Positions 27,264-35,523 of a stretch of 64,000 bases of DNA are shown piece after piece (position 1 is the stretch's first letter; the number at the start of each line of letters is the position of its first letter). The notes beneath the pieces were generated by a model. That model saw only the letters and a program-made list of their open reading frames with translations, did not search any database and was not told the origin of the DNA. Source of the stretch: Kordiimonas marina (GTDB lineage Bacteria; Pseudomonadota; Alphaproteobacteria; Sphingomonadales; Kordiimonadaceae); NCBI RefSeq assembly GCF_023006325.1, contig NZ_JAINDF010000006.1, forward strand, positions 248,001-312,000, read 5' to 3'. Both the position numbers and the translations under genes were made by a program.

Positions 27264-27977
27264 TTAGTCGTCGGACTCATCCAACACGGTGGTGCTGGTT
27301 TCGTCGTTTTTCGGACGCGCGTCCTCAAGCAGGGTGCCGGTGATGGCATAATAGACCTGCTCGGCTACATTCGTCGCCTGATCGCCGATCCGTTCCAGGT
27401 TCTTGGCGATCATCAGATAGTGGGTCAGCGCATTGATCTGATCCGGCGCTTCCATCATGCGGGCCAGGATCTGCCGGTAAGCGGCATTATGCATATTGTC
27501 GAGGTTCTCATCGCGCTCCCACACGTCCATGGCCGCGTTGGCGTCATTGTGAACGTATGAGTCCATCACCTCTCGGATCATGACGCGGGCTTCGGCGGCC
27601 ATGCGGTCCAGCGTGGCCGGCATGGGGACCGGGTCGCTTTCGGCGATCGCGAGGGTGCGCTTGGCGATATTCTTGGCATAGTCGCCCATGCGTTCGATGA
27701 GGCTGGTCATCTTGAGCGCGGCAACGACAACCCGCAGGTCATCGGCCACCGGGGCGCGGAGGGCGAAGAGCGTGATGGCGGCGCGCTCAGCCTGGAGCTC
27801 CATCTGGTCCAGGGTCTGGTCGGCCACGCGGACTTTATGCGCTTTTTCGACGTTGGTTTCCCTCAAGGCTTCCATAGCGGCGACCAGTTGGTCTTCTGCC
27901 ATACCGCCCATGCGGCTCACAATGGTCCGCAGGTCCTTGAGGTCGTCGTCGTATGCACGCATGGTATGCTCTGTCAT
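27264..27977 (-). CDS. phoU: Phosphate signalling protein PhoU
   Basis: A 237-residue all-helical protein with two PhoU repeats (AYDDDLKDLRTIVSRMGGMAEDQ, and LERIGDQATNVAEQVYY with the metal-site ExxxD pattern). It links the Pst transporter to PhoR and dampens the Pho response when phosphate is ample. The ATG at 27977 has an AAAGG site seven bases upstream. A TTG at 27998 gives a longer form without a good site. The pst transporter genes, often adjacent, are absent. Confidence 0.94.
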   Translation of the reverse strand: MTEHTMRAYDDDLKDLRTIVSRMGGMAEDQLVAAMEALRETNVEKAHKVRVADQTLDQMELQAERAAITLFALRAPVADDLRVVVAALKMTSLIERMGDYAKNIAKRTLAIAESDPVPMPATLDRMAAEARVMIREVMDSYVHNDANAAMDVWERDENLDNMHNAAYRQILARMMEAPDQINALTHYLMIAKNLERIGDQATNVAEQVYYAITGTLLEDARPKNDETSTTVLDESDD

Positions 27978-28417
27978 TCTGGTACCTTTCTTAGCCAAAC
28001 GCCCCGTAATCTTACTGCGGGTGCGTTCCCGCTTCGGTGCTGTATGAAACTCGGGTCGCTTCCTACCGGCCGCGGTTCGCCGTTTTCATAAATTGACGAT
28101 AAACACTCCCATACCGATCATCAAGAGCAGTCGGTGGTATCCCCCTATGAAGAAGGATGTTTCTGGAAGCGGCGGCCTTCACGGCACGCGGCAGTCTAGG
28201 ATCGGTGAGGCCATATAGGGCAGGGCAGCGGCGGAGGCTTGGAACATCCGGGCGCCCAGAAACGGTAGTGCCGAGTGCTTGTTCATTATACCTGTCTCCG
28301 CCCTTATGGCCTCACCAAAAGGTGTAAGAGTTCAAGCAGGGCCTGTTGAGGCTCTGGTTGGTTGCGTATCCCAATATAGAGGCATTGTTACAAAGTGATG
28401 ACGGGCGGGAACGTGGC
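27978..28417. other. 440-base gap between phoR and phoU
   Basis: No convincing gene is seen where pstSCAB would often stand. A 32-codon minus-strand frame from 28286 has a GGAG-like site but no recognisable product. A promoter-like pair upstream of phoU is listed separately. A small CACC-AAAA-GGTG hairpin and scattered short repeats are present. I see no Pho-box tandem repeat. Confidence 0.6.
28096..28124 (-). promoter_or_regulatory. Possible sigma-70-type promoter of phoU-phoB
   Basis: On the minus strand TTGATG and TATCGT are separated by 17 bases, about 120 bases upstream of the phoU ATG. The match to the -35 box is fair and to the -10 box weak. Confidence 0.35.
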
Positions 28418-29725
28418 TTATGACGCTTCCGTGACGGGCTGAGCTTGGCCGACTTTGCCGGGAATCGGCAGGCGGAAGCTGAAAGACGTGCCTTTGCCGA
28501 GCTGGCTCTTGATTTCCATCTGGCTGCCGTGGCGCAGGAGGATGTGTTTGACGATCGCGAGGCCGAGGCCGGTGCCGCCCATCTTGCGAGAACGCGCGGT
28601 GTCGACCCGGTAGAAGCGTTCGGTCAGGCGCGCCAGGTGCTCGGGGGCGATTCCCGGTCCTTCGTCGCGGATGGTGATCGTCACATGGCGGCCACCGTAA
28701 TGCGGTGTGGCGGTGACATGGACGGTGGTGCCTCTTTCGGCATATTTGGCGGCGTTCGACAGCAGGTTGAGAAGGACCTGGGTGATCTGGTCGGCGTCGG
28801 CCACGACCATTTTGACATCGGGCGCCGTCTGTTGGTCGAACTTGATTCCGCGTTCGCTGGCCTGGGGCAGCACGGTATTGATGCTGCTGGCGATCAGTTG
28901 CGGAAGGTCGATGGTCGAAGTCGGCGCGACATGGCGCGACATTTCAATGCGCGACAGGGACAGAAGGTCGTCGATCAGCCGGACCATGCGCTCGGCTTCC
29001 TTCTGCATGATGCCGAGGAAGCGTTGCTGGGCCTCCTGGTCGTCCATCGCCGGGCCCTGCAGGGTTTCAATGAAGCCGATAAGGGACGTAAGCGGTGTGC
29101 GCAGTTCGTGGCTGGCGTTGGCGACAAAGTCGGCGCGCATCTGTTCGGTCTTCAGGAGGCTGGTGACCTCATAGAAGAAGACCATCGCCTGGGCGCCGAT
29201 GGTGCCGTCGTCACTGGCCGGGACGGGGGCGACCGTCACGTCGAAGCTGCGTTCGTTGCTGGAGGTATAGCGGATGGTGCCGAACTCGACCTGCTTGCCG
29301 CTGATGACGGCGTCGAGCGCGTTGACGAAATTCGACTGGCGCAGATAAAGCACGACATCGTTATTGAGGATGTCGCTGCCGAGAAGGTCGAGGGCGGCCT
29401 GGTTGGCGAAGGCGATTCTCTGCTGGTCGTCGATCAGGAGTACGGGCGAGGGCAGGCGGTTGAGCGTGTTGGCGCGCACGGTCATCGCACCCTGCTTGGT
29501 GGTGCGGCGCTGTTCGCGCACGGTTTCCCGCATGAGTCTCAGGGATTCCATCCGGCGTTTGATCCGGAGCTGGATCAGGAGCGTCCAGGCGGTGGCGAAG
29601 ACGATGATGGCGCCGAGAAGGCTGACCTGGCCGAAATACCAAAGAATTACGAGCGCAAGCGTGATCATCATGATGATCGACCGCTCGTTCAAAAGGCGCC
29701 GGTACTCTTTAAGGGATACACTCAT
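28418..29725 (-). CDS. phoR: Phosphate regulon sensor kinase PhoR
   Basis: A 435-residue histidine kinase. Two N-terminal membrane helices (about 16-52) precede a PAS domain (about 90-190). The HisKA box SHELRTPL carries phospho-acceptor H206. The ATPase domain has NLLSNAAKYA and GTGLGLAIVKHIL. It phosphorylates PhoB under phosphate limitation. The short periplasmic part is typical of PhoR, which senses through PhoU and Pst rather than directly. It is separated from phoU by 440 non-coding bases. Confidence 0.9.
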   Translation of the reverse strand: MSVSLKEYRRLLNERSIIMMITLALVILWYFGQVSLLGAIIVFATAWTLLIQLRIKRRMESLRLMRETVREQRRTTKQGAMTVRANTLNRLPSPVLLIDDQQRIAFANQAALDLLGSDILNNDVVLYLRQSNFVNALDAVISGKQVEFGTIRYTSSNERSFDVTVAPVPASDDGTIGAQAMVFFYEVTSLLKTEQMRADFVANASHELRTPLTSLIGFIETLQGPAMDDQEAQQRFLGIMQKEAERMVRLIDDLLSLSRIEMSRHVAPTSTIDLPQLIASSINTVLPQASERGIKFDQQTAPDVKMVVADADQITQVLLNLLSNAAKYAERGTTVHVTATPHYGGRHVTITIRDEGPGIAPEHLARLTERFYRVDTARSRKMGGTGLGLAIVKHILLRHGSQMEIKSQLGKGTSFSFRLPIPGKVGQAQPVTEAS

Positions 29726-29929
29726 TCCATCGCCAGTTTATCGCAATACGCCATGCATGCGGGAGGGGGGATTTCGCCCAAAATAGTCGGACCGGATTTA
29801 AGAGAATATATATTGCAGTTTCGTGACAAGGGAAAAATTAGCCTTTTCTGCCGTTTAAACCGTGCGTCATAATGACTTTTTTCTCGTCAGGACTTGAAGA
29901 ATAGCCTAGACCGGGCCAAATTGCGGCTG

Positions 29930-29944
29930 TTAAAGTTGCCTTAA
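29930..29944. promoter_or_regulatory. CtrA-like box (TTAA-N7-TTAA)
   Basis: TTAA at 29930-29933 and 29941-29944 are seven bases apart. The site is 57 bases upstream of the ATG of the secreted protein at 30001 and about 205 bases upstream of phoR on the other strand. Position fits activation of the 30001 gene. A poor -10-like TATGAT follows. Confidence 0.5.
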
Positions 29945-30000
29945 TTGGGGGTCGGCTATGATCATAAGGCAAATGGTCGGATGTGGAGACCGGGACTGAC

Positions 30001-30870
30001 ATGAACGAGCCGAACGAAAAAGACAGCGTTTTTCTTGAAAAGCGACGCCAACTACTGAAGTTGGGGGCGGCCGGTGTGCCTATGCTCCTGACGATGAAAG
30101 CGTCGGCGGCCCAGCCGCTGCATTCCGCACTGGATTGCGCGATCACCATCCCGTCGGGCATGTGCATCATGGTCGGCAGTGACGGTGCGGCCTGGATTTC
30201 GACCCGCTATAATTATGACGGCAGCAAGCTCACGAACGGCAAGGTCAAGCAGTTCAAGAGTGCGTCGGAATATGTCCTGCCTGCGGGCTCTGTGCCTGCG
30301 CGCTACCGCCCCGACGGCAATTGCCCAACCGACCCGTGCAGCAGCAGCGGCGGCAGCAGTGGTGATGACGATGAAGGCGGCCATTGGGGACACCATAGCC
30401 AACAGGAAAGCGGCTTTGCGGCGCTTTTCGACCGCCTGACCCTGACGCGGACCGCTCAGGCCGACGATACGCTTTATGCGTCCGACTGGGGGCATAGCGG
30501 AGGTGAAGGCGACGACAGTGATGACGGCAGCAGCGGATGTCCTACCTCCGGCGGTGACGACGATGACAATCATGACAGCTATTCCAGCAACCACTGGGGA
30601 AGCAGCGACGATAATCATGACGATGACGAGGGCGGCAGCAGCGGCAGTAACGATACGTCCAGCTGCGACTACAAGATCTATTGTTTCGACAGCTCAACCC
30701 AGTTCCAGCCGGGCACCTTCATTGACGCCAACGGCAACTGGAACCTGAGCGGCGACCTGGGCCTCTACACCATCGTCGCGGCGAAATACGGGGAATATTA
30801 CGGCACCTACAATAACTTCCCCGGCGTGTCGTGTATGCTGTCGATCATGACTTACCTGAATAACCAGTAA
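30001..30870 (+). CDS. Exported Asp/Ser/Gly/His-rich cysteine protein, unknown function
   Basis: A 289-residue protein that I do not recognise. Residues 14-37 form an export signal with a twin-arginine-like RRQLLKLGA core, ending ASAA. Residues about 113-222 are low complexity, with runs of Ser, Gly, Asp and His (GDDDDNHD, GSSDDNHDDD), broken by a helical stretch near 137-160. Eight cysteines occur (46, 55, 108, 113, 180, 222, 228, 278). The C-terminal 65 residues look folded, rich in Tyr. The next three genes encode a PqqD-like chaperone, an HprK-related kinase and a nucleotidyltransferase, so it may be their substrate. That link is inference. A GTG-less ATG at 30001 gives the clean signal; an ATG at 29983 is possible. 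Confidence 0.75.
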   Translation: MNEPNEKDSVFLEKRRQLLKLGAAGVPMLLTMKASAAQPLHSALDCAITIPSGMCIMVGSDGAAWISTRYNYDGSKLTNGKVKQFKSASEYVLPAGSVPARYRPDGNCPTDPCSSSGGSSGDDDEGGHWGHHSQQESGFAALFDRLTLTRTAQADDTLYASDWGHSGGEGDDSDDGSSGCPTSGGDDDDNHDSYSSNHWGSSDDNHDDDEGGSSGSNDTSSCDYKIYCFDSSTQFQPGTFIDANGNWNLSGDLGLYTIVAAKYGEYYGTYNNFPGVSCMLSIMTYLNNQ

Positions 30871-30881
30871 AGCCCGCGGCC

Positions 30882-31187
30882 ATGGCGGCGGGGCCGAACA
30901 GAAAAACATGGCGCTGGCGGGCAAATCCCCGCCATTACCGGTGCCATGTGCTGGGTGATGTGACCTTCGTCTATAACCACCTGTCCGGCGATACCCACAT
31001 GCTCAACCTGGTCTCCATCGCGCTCCTGAACCTTATGGCGGAGCGGACCTTCACGCTGGACGAGCTTGCGGCGGCGTTTCCTGCCCATATGGATGTGTCT
31101 GCGGATGAATGCCCGCCCGGCGTGGTGTGGCGCCTGTTTGACGAGCTGGACGAGGTTGGCCTTGTCGAGCGGTCGGGCGGGGCCTGA
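30882..31187 (+). CDS. PqqD-like peptide chaperone (HPr-rel-A system)
   Basis: A 101-residue PqqD-fold protein with the family pattern of a short beta part (VLGDVTFVYNHLSGDTHMLN) and helices (LLNLMAERTFTLDELAAAF, VVWRLFDELDEVGLVE). PqqD-type proteins hold a precursor peptide for a modifying enzyme. Its position before an HprK-related kinase fits the family that NCBI names the HPr-rel-A system PqqD family chaperone. It starts 11 bases after the exported protein and ends three bases before the kinase. Confidence 0.85.
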   Translation: MAAGPNRKTWRWRANPRHYRCHVLGDVTFVYNHLSGDTHMLNLVSIALLNLMAERTFTLDELAAAFPAHMDVSADECPPGVVWRLFDELDEVGLVERSGGA

Positions 31188-31190
31188 CCG

Positions 31191-32114
31191 GTGCGGCGGC
31201 TGGAGGACTATGGCAGGCGGGCCGTGCGCCAGGCGCTTAGGCGCGGGACGCTGGTTCTGCACCTTGGCCCCTTCGCCATGCAGCTGAAGGCCGACAGCCG
31301 GGCGCTCCTGGCGTTTCTCCTGTCCATGTATGGGGCCTGCCATGCCACGCTGGAAGCGGGCGTGCTGGCTGACTTTTCGCTCCATGTGCGGGCGCCTAAT
31401 ATGATCAGGCGCTTTGTCCGCCGTCAGATCACGCCGGACCCCGGCTTTTATTTCCCGACCGTGCCGCTGCCGCGCCCGATGGCGCCCTTGGCGCTTGAGA
31501 TGGGGATGAACCTGGCGGTCGCGCTCCAGTGCTTCCGCTTCGCCATCTATCACGCCGGGGTAGTGGCGGACGAGCGGGGCGCCATTGCCATCTCCGCTTT
31601 CTCAGGCGGTGGAAAAAGCACGCTGACCGCGGCGTTGATGGAAGAAGGCTTCCGCCTGCTGTCCGACGAATTCGCGATCATGGGGCTGGATGAGCCCGGG
31701 CTTTACCCTTACCCGCGCCCGGTTTCGCTCAAAAACGCGTCGGTGGAAATCGTCCGGGCCTTCGCGGGCGCGGAGGAAATGAGCACGACGCTGACCGGCA
31801 CCCCAAAGGGCGACATCGGCTACCGCCGCGCGCGGCCGCACGAACTTGAAATGATGCACGAACCGGCGATGCCGAAGCTTTTGCTGTTTCCGCAGTTCAG
31901 CCTGGATGCCGAACCGCGCGCCGAAAAGGTGGAACCGGGCGACGCCGTCATGCGTTTCATCGCGGGCTCCCCCAATTATCACGCACTGGGCGAAGCCGCC
32001 TTCGGCAGCCTTATGGCCTTTGCCGACAGTGTCGCGGCCTATGACCTGCATTATGGCAACACGGCGGACAGCATCGCGCTCGTCAAGGACCTGTGGCGGG
32101 AGCATGGATCATGA
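31191..32114 (+). CDS. HprK-related kinase A
   Basis: A 307-residue P-loop kinase related to HPr kinase/phosphorylase. Walker A is SGGGKST (138-144), and GFRLLSDEFAIM (153-164) matches the acidic motif of HprK. The N-terminal 130 residues differ from HprK. Relatives in peptide-modification clusters phosphorylate serine of a precursor, but no reaction is proven for this subfamily. The GTG start lies right after the PqqD-like gene. The stop overlaps the next gene as ATGA. Confidence 0.87.
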   Translation: MRRLEDYGRRAVRQALRRGTLVLHLGPFAMQLKADSRALLAFLLSMYGACHATLEAGVLADFSLHVRAPNMIRRFVRRQITPDPGFYFPTVPLPRPMAPLALEMGMNLAVALQCFRFAIYHAGVVADERGAIAISAFSGGGKSTLTAALMEEGFRLLSDEFAIMGLDEPGLYPYPRPVSLKNASVEIVRAFAGAEEMSTTLTGTPKGDIGYRRARPHELEMMHEPAMPKLLLFPQFSLDAEPRAEKVEPGDAVMRFIAGSPNYHALGEAAFGSLMAFADSVAAYDLHYGNTADSIALVKDLWREHGS

Positions 32115-33139
32115 GCCGGTCGTTCCTGCAAATCGCCGTCGGTCTCGCGCCCTTGCCCACAGGGGAAAGGTTGGTGCGCTTTATCGGCTGGGGACGGCGC
32201 GCCCATATCCTCGGACAGCTCGCCACCGTGTGGGAGGAGCGGGCTGACGGCAAGCTCGCCGAAATTCTCGCCAACGCCCGCATCTGGGCCGGGCATGACA
32301 GGCGGATGCTGAGCTATGAAATGAACAGGATTACCCGCGCCCTGATGGGGACGGATATCTACCCCGTGCTTCTCAAGGGCGGGGCCTATGTCGCCAAGGC
32401 GCTGACGGCGGGCGAAGGCAGGCGGGTCAGCGATATCGACATCCTGGTGAAGGAAGACGAACTCGACCGGGTCGAAGCATCGCTCAAGGATGCAGGCTGG
32501 GTGGCCGATGAAGGCACCAGCGGTGACTATGACCAGCAATATTACCGGGCCTGGATGCATGAACTGCCGCCGCTCCGCCACAAAAGCCGGCGCACGGTGG
32601 TGGATGTGCACCACCGGCTGACCCCGCGCACCGCGCGGCTGAAGGTCGATCATGAAGCTATGTTCGCGGCGGCGCGGCCGACGGCGGATAGTGCGCTCAA
32701 GGTCTTCAACCCCACCGACCGTTTCATCCATGCCGCGATCCATATTTGTGCGGATGGCGCGTTCGAGACGCCGGAACGCAGCCTGATCGAGCTCTTTTAC
32801 CTGTTTGCCGACCTGAGCGAGGCGGAGGCCGAAGGCCTGCGCGCGCGGGCGGCTGAGGTTGGGGCCTTATGGCCGGTCGATCATGCGCTGTGGGCGATAA
32901 GCTGGTTCTTCGCCAACAAGCGCGCCCGGTCGCTTTGCAGGGAAGGGATGTTTGCGAAAGCCTTCGCCGCCCCCGTACGCTGGGCTATCCGCGCCAAGGT
33001 GGCGGGTGGCCTCAGGGCCAAGGCGGCCATGCTGCTCCTCTACCCGCGCAGCCATCTTCTCAGGATGCCGATCGGAATGCTGACGGTGCATCTGTTCAGG
33101 AAAGCGGTGCGGTCCCTCAGCGGGTCACAAGCGAACTGA
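32111..33139 (+). CDS. Nucleotidyltransferase-fold protein of the HprK-related cassette
   Basis: A 342-residue protein of the NTP_transf_5 type. KGGAYVAKAL is followed by RRVSDIDILVKEDEL, whose Asp pair is the likely metal site. HELPPLRHKSRRTVVDVHHRL matches the family's middle part. Such proteins accompany HprK-like kinases in peptide-modification clusters, where they could add a nucleotide or sugar nucleotide. The ATG at 32111 overlaps the kinase stop. The 3' end overlaps the convergent gph gene by 23 bases. Confidence 0.82.
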   Translation: MSRSFLQIAVGLAPLPTGERLVRFIGWGRRAHILGQLATVWEERADGKLAEILANARIWAGHDRRMLSYEMNRITRALMGTDIYPVLLKGGAYVAKALTAGEGRRVSDIDILVKEDELDRVEASLKDAGWVADEGTSGDYDQQYYRAWMHELPPLRHKSRRTVVDVHHRLTPRTARLKVDHEAMFAAARPTADSALKVFNPTDRFIHAAIHICADGAFETPERSLIELFYLFADLSEAEAEGLRARAAEVGALWPVDHALWAISWFFANKRARSLCREGMFAKAFAAPVRWAIRAKVAGGLRAKAAMLLLYPRSHLLRMPIGMLTVHLFRKAVRSLSGSQAN

Positions 33140-33779
33140 TGTCGCCAAGGTGGCTGATCAGATGGTCGGCCCCCAGCTCAGCCGCGGGAACCGTGGAATA
33201 GCCGAAATCGACGGCGATACAGGGCACTTTGGCATCACGCGCGGCGTTTACGTCCGTCGCACTGTCGCCCACCATCAAGAGAGGGCCGTCGCCCGCCACC
33301 ATGGCGGCGGTTTCCAGGATATGGCGGCCATCGGGCTTGCGGAAAGCGAAGCTGTCCCCGCCTGCAATGGCGTCGAAACGGCCCCGGATATCCAGCTCTT
33401 CCAGCAGCTGTTCGGTCAGCCCGATCGGCTTGTTGGTGCAGAGGGCAACGCCGAAGCCACGGTCCCTCAGATCTGCGAGCAACGCCTCGGCGCCGGGGAA
33501 CAGGTCGGTGCCATCGGCGATATGCTCGCCATAGTAAGCCAGGAACACCGGCAGAAGGTCATCGACGGAATGCCCGTCCATGCCGCCTGTGGCCTCAAGC
33601 CCCAGCTCAATGAGCTTGCGGGCACCAAGGCCAACCATATGGCGGACCTGGTCGAGCGTCACGGACGCGCGCCCGACACTTGCCAGGACATGGTTGGTGG
33701 CGCCATAGAGGTCCGGGGCGGAATCGACGAGGGTGCCGTCTAGGTCGAAAATGATTTTCTGGGCGGTGAAGGCGGTCAT
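33117..33779 (-). CDS. gph: Phosphoglycolate phosphatase (HAD family)
   Basis: A 220-residue HAD hydrolase. Motif I is IIFDLDGTLVDSAPDL with the nucleophile Asp. Motif II lies at VALCTNKP, and motif IV at LLMVGDSATDVNAARDA. It removes phosphate from 2-phosphoglycolate, which arises from repair of oxidised DNA ends. The Gph-like GDGPLLMVGDSATD segment supports this assignment, though other HAD phosphatases are close. Confidence 0.87.
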   Translation of the reverse strand: MTAFTAQKIIFDLDGTLVDSAPDLYGATNHVLASVGRASVTLDQVRHMVGLGARKLIELGLEATGGMDGHSVDDLLPVFLAYYGEHIADGTDLFPGAEALLADLRDRGFGVALCTNKPIGLTEQLLEELDIRGRFDAIAGGDSFAFRKPDGRHILETAAMVAGDGPLLMVGDSATDVNAARDAKVPCIAVDFGYSTVPAAELGADHLISHLGDISSLVTR

Positions 33780-34058
33780 GGAACGCGGTACTCACATTTA
33801 TCATGCCAGCGACAAAAAGCCTGTGGGCTTGTCTCCAGCTTTTAAGCTATAAAATAGATGGTCTGACGCTACAGGTTAGAAATGGTGGCAAGCAAGGCTT
33901 TTCAAGGGCTGCTATAGCCAAAATATTCGCGGGACCGGGCCGAAAAACCTTGCTTTGCAGTCAGGGCCTAGATTATTAGTGTGTTCTTAAATTGCTTAAA
34001 AGTGCAGTTTATTGAAATTTTGTTACATGTGAAAACGATGTAGAGCTGAGGTTTGGTG

Positions 34059-35432
34059 ATGAGTGACTGGCGCCCCGATAGCTGGAGAAAACGGCCCATA
34101 GTTCAGGTGCCCGAGTATCCGGACGCCGCTGCGGTGAAAGAGGTAGAGGCAGAACTTGCCAGCTATCCGCCGCTGGTATTTGCCGGCGAGGCCCGCAATC
34201 TGAAAAGAGAGCTCGCCCAGGTGGCGGAAGGTAAGGCCTTCCTGCTGCAAGGGGGCGACTGCGCCGAAAGCTTTGCAGAATTTCATCCGAACAATATCCG
34301 CGATACCTTCCGTGTGATCCTGCAAATGGCGGTGGTGCTGACCTTCGCGGCCAGCTGCCCGGTGGTCAAGGTCGGCCGTCTGGCGGGCCAGTTTGCCAAG
34401 CCGCGGTCGTCGAACACCGAAACCATCGATGATGTGACGCTGCCGAGCTACCGTGGCGATATCATCAATGGCCCGGCGTTCGATGCTGAATCCCGTGTGC
34501 CGGACCCGGCGCGCATGTTGAAGGCTTTCAGCCAGTCGGCTGCCACGCTCAACCTCCTGCGCGCCTTCGCACAGGGCGGCTATGCCAACCTATTGTCCGT
34601 CCATCGCTGGAACCTGGATTTCGTCAGCCAAAGCGCGGCGGGCGAACGCTACCAGGAACTGGCGGACCGGATCGGTGAGGCGCTCGCCTTTATGGAAGCC
34701 TGCGGTATCAACCCTAGCAATGTTCAACAGCTGCAGGGCACGGATTTCTATACGTCGCACGAGGCACTGCTGCTCGGCTACGAACAAGCACTGACCCGCG
34801 TCGACAGCACGTCGGGGGACTGGTACGACACCTCCGCCCACATGCTGTGGGTTGGGGACCGCACGCGCCAGCCTGAAGGCGCCCATGTTGAATTCCTGCG
34901 CGGCATCGGCAACCCGGTTGCCTGCAAGGTCGGGCCGACCACCGAGGTCGATGACCTGATGCGGCTGATCGATATCCTCAACCCGGATAACGAAGCCGGT
35001 CGGCTGACGCTGATCACCCGCTTTGGCGCCGACAAGGTTGAGGAGCATCTGCCCAAGTTCCTGCGCAAGGTTCGGGAAGAAGGCCGCAAGGTCGTCTGGT
35101 CGTGTGACCCGATGCACGGCAACACCAAATCGTCCGCAGGCGGGCTCAAGACCCGGCCGTTCGACCGGGTGCTCAAGGAAGTCAAGCAGGTGTTCGCCTG
35201 CCACAAGGCCGAAGGCACCTACGCGGGCGGCATCCACCTGGAGCTCACAGGCCAGAATGTCACTGAATGTATTGGCGGCGCAGTCGCGATCACGGAAGAG
35301 GGGCTTTCCAGCCGCTATCACACCCACTGTGATCCGCGCCTCAACGCAAGCCAGTCGATCGAACTGGCCTTCCAACTGGCGGAAGCCCTGAAGGAAGAAC
35401 GCGAAGCCCTCGGCGCCTCCGCTGCCGCTTAA
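34059..35432 (+). CDS. 3-deoxy-7-phosphoheptulonate synthase, class II
   Basis: A 457-residue class II DAHP synthase, the first step of the shikimate pathway (phosphoenolpyruvate plus erythrose 4-phosphate). Class II marks are [19 protein letters not shown] at the start, [31 protein letters not shown] and the final [14 protein letters not shown]. The ATG at 34059 follows GTG and TTG in frame and has a GCTGAGG site. About 280 bases of AT-richer DNA precede it, likely holding the promoter. A good terminator follows. Confidence 0.96.
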   Translation: MSDWRPDSWRKRPIVQVPEYPDAAAVKEVEAELASYPPLVFAGEARNLKRELAQVAEGKAFLLQGGDCAESFAEFHPNNIRDTFRVILQMAVVLTFAASCPVVKVGRLAGQFAKPRSSNTETIDDVTLPSYRGDIINGPAFDAESRVPDPARMLKAFSQSAATLNLLRAFAQGGYANLLSVHRWNLDFVSQSAAGERYQELADRIGEALAFMEACGINPSNVQQLQGTDFYTSHEALLLGYEQALTRVDSTSGDWYDTSAHMLWVGDRTRQPEGAHVEFLRGIGNPVACKVGPTTEVDDLMRLIDILNPDNEAGRLTLITRFGADKVEEHLPKFLRKVREEGRKVVWSCDPMHGNTKSSAGGLKTRPFDRVLKEVKQVFACHKAEGTYAGGIHLELTGQNVTECIGGAVAITEEGLSSRYHTHCDPRLNASQSIELAFQLAEALKEEREALGASAAA

Positions 35433-35458
35433 AAGGCACAGGATGGGAAAAGAATTTC

Positions 35459-35485
35459 AGGCGGCTTCCGGGCCGCCTTTTCTTT
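35459..35485 (+). terminator. Rho-independent terminator after DAHP synthase
   Basis: AGGCGGC (35459-35465) pairs with GCCGCCT (35472-35478) around TTCCGG, followed by TTTTCTTT. Confidence 0.88.
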
Positions 35486-35523
35486 AGCTTGTTTGGGGCC
35501 TTAAGGCAGGGTAAAAGCGCGGC

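Noticed and set aside
28191-28286. 32-codon minus-strand frame in the phoR-phoU gap
   Set aside because: It has a fair ribosome site but no membrane helix, signal or family resemblance, so it is not supported as a gene.
28445-29872. Plus-strand frame of 475 codons over phoR
   Set aside because: Antisense to a histidine kinase with intact H, N and G boxes.
33987-33999. TTAA pair upstream of the DAHP synthase gene as a CtrA box
   Set aside because: The spacing is five bases, not seven.
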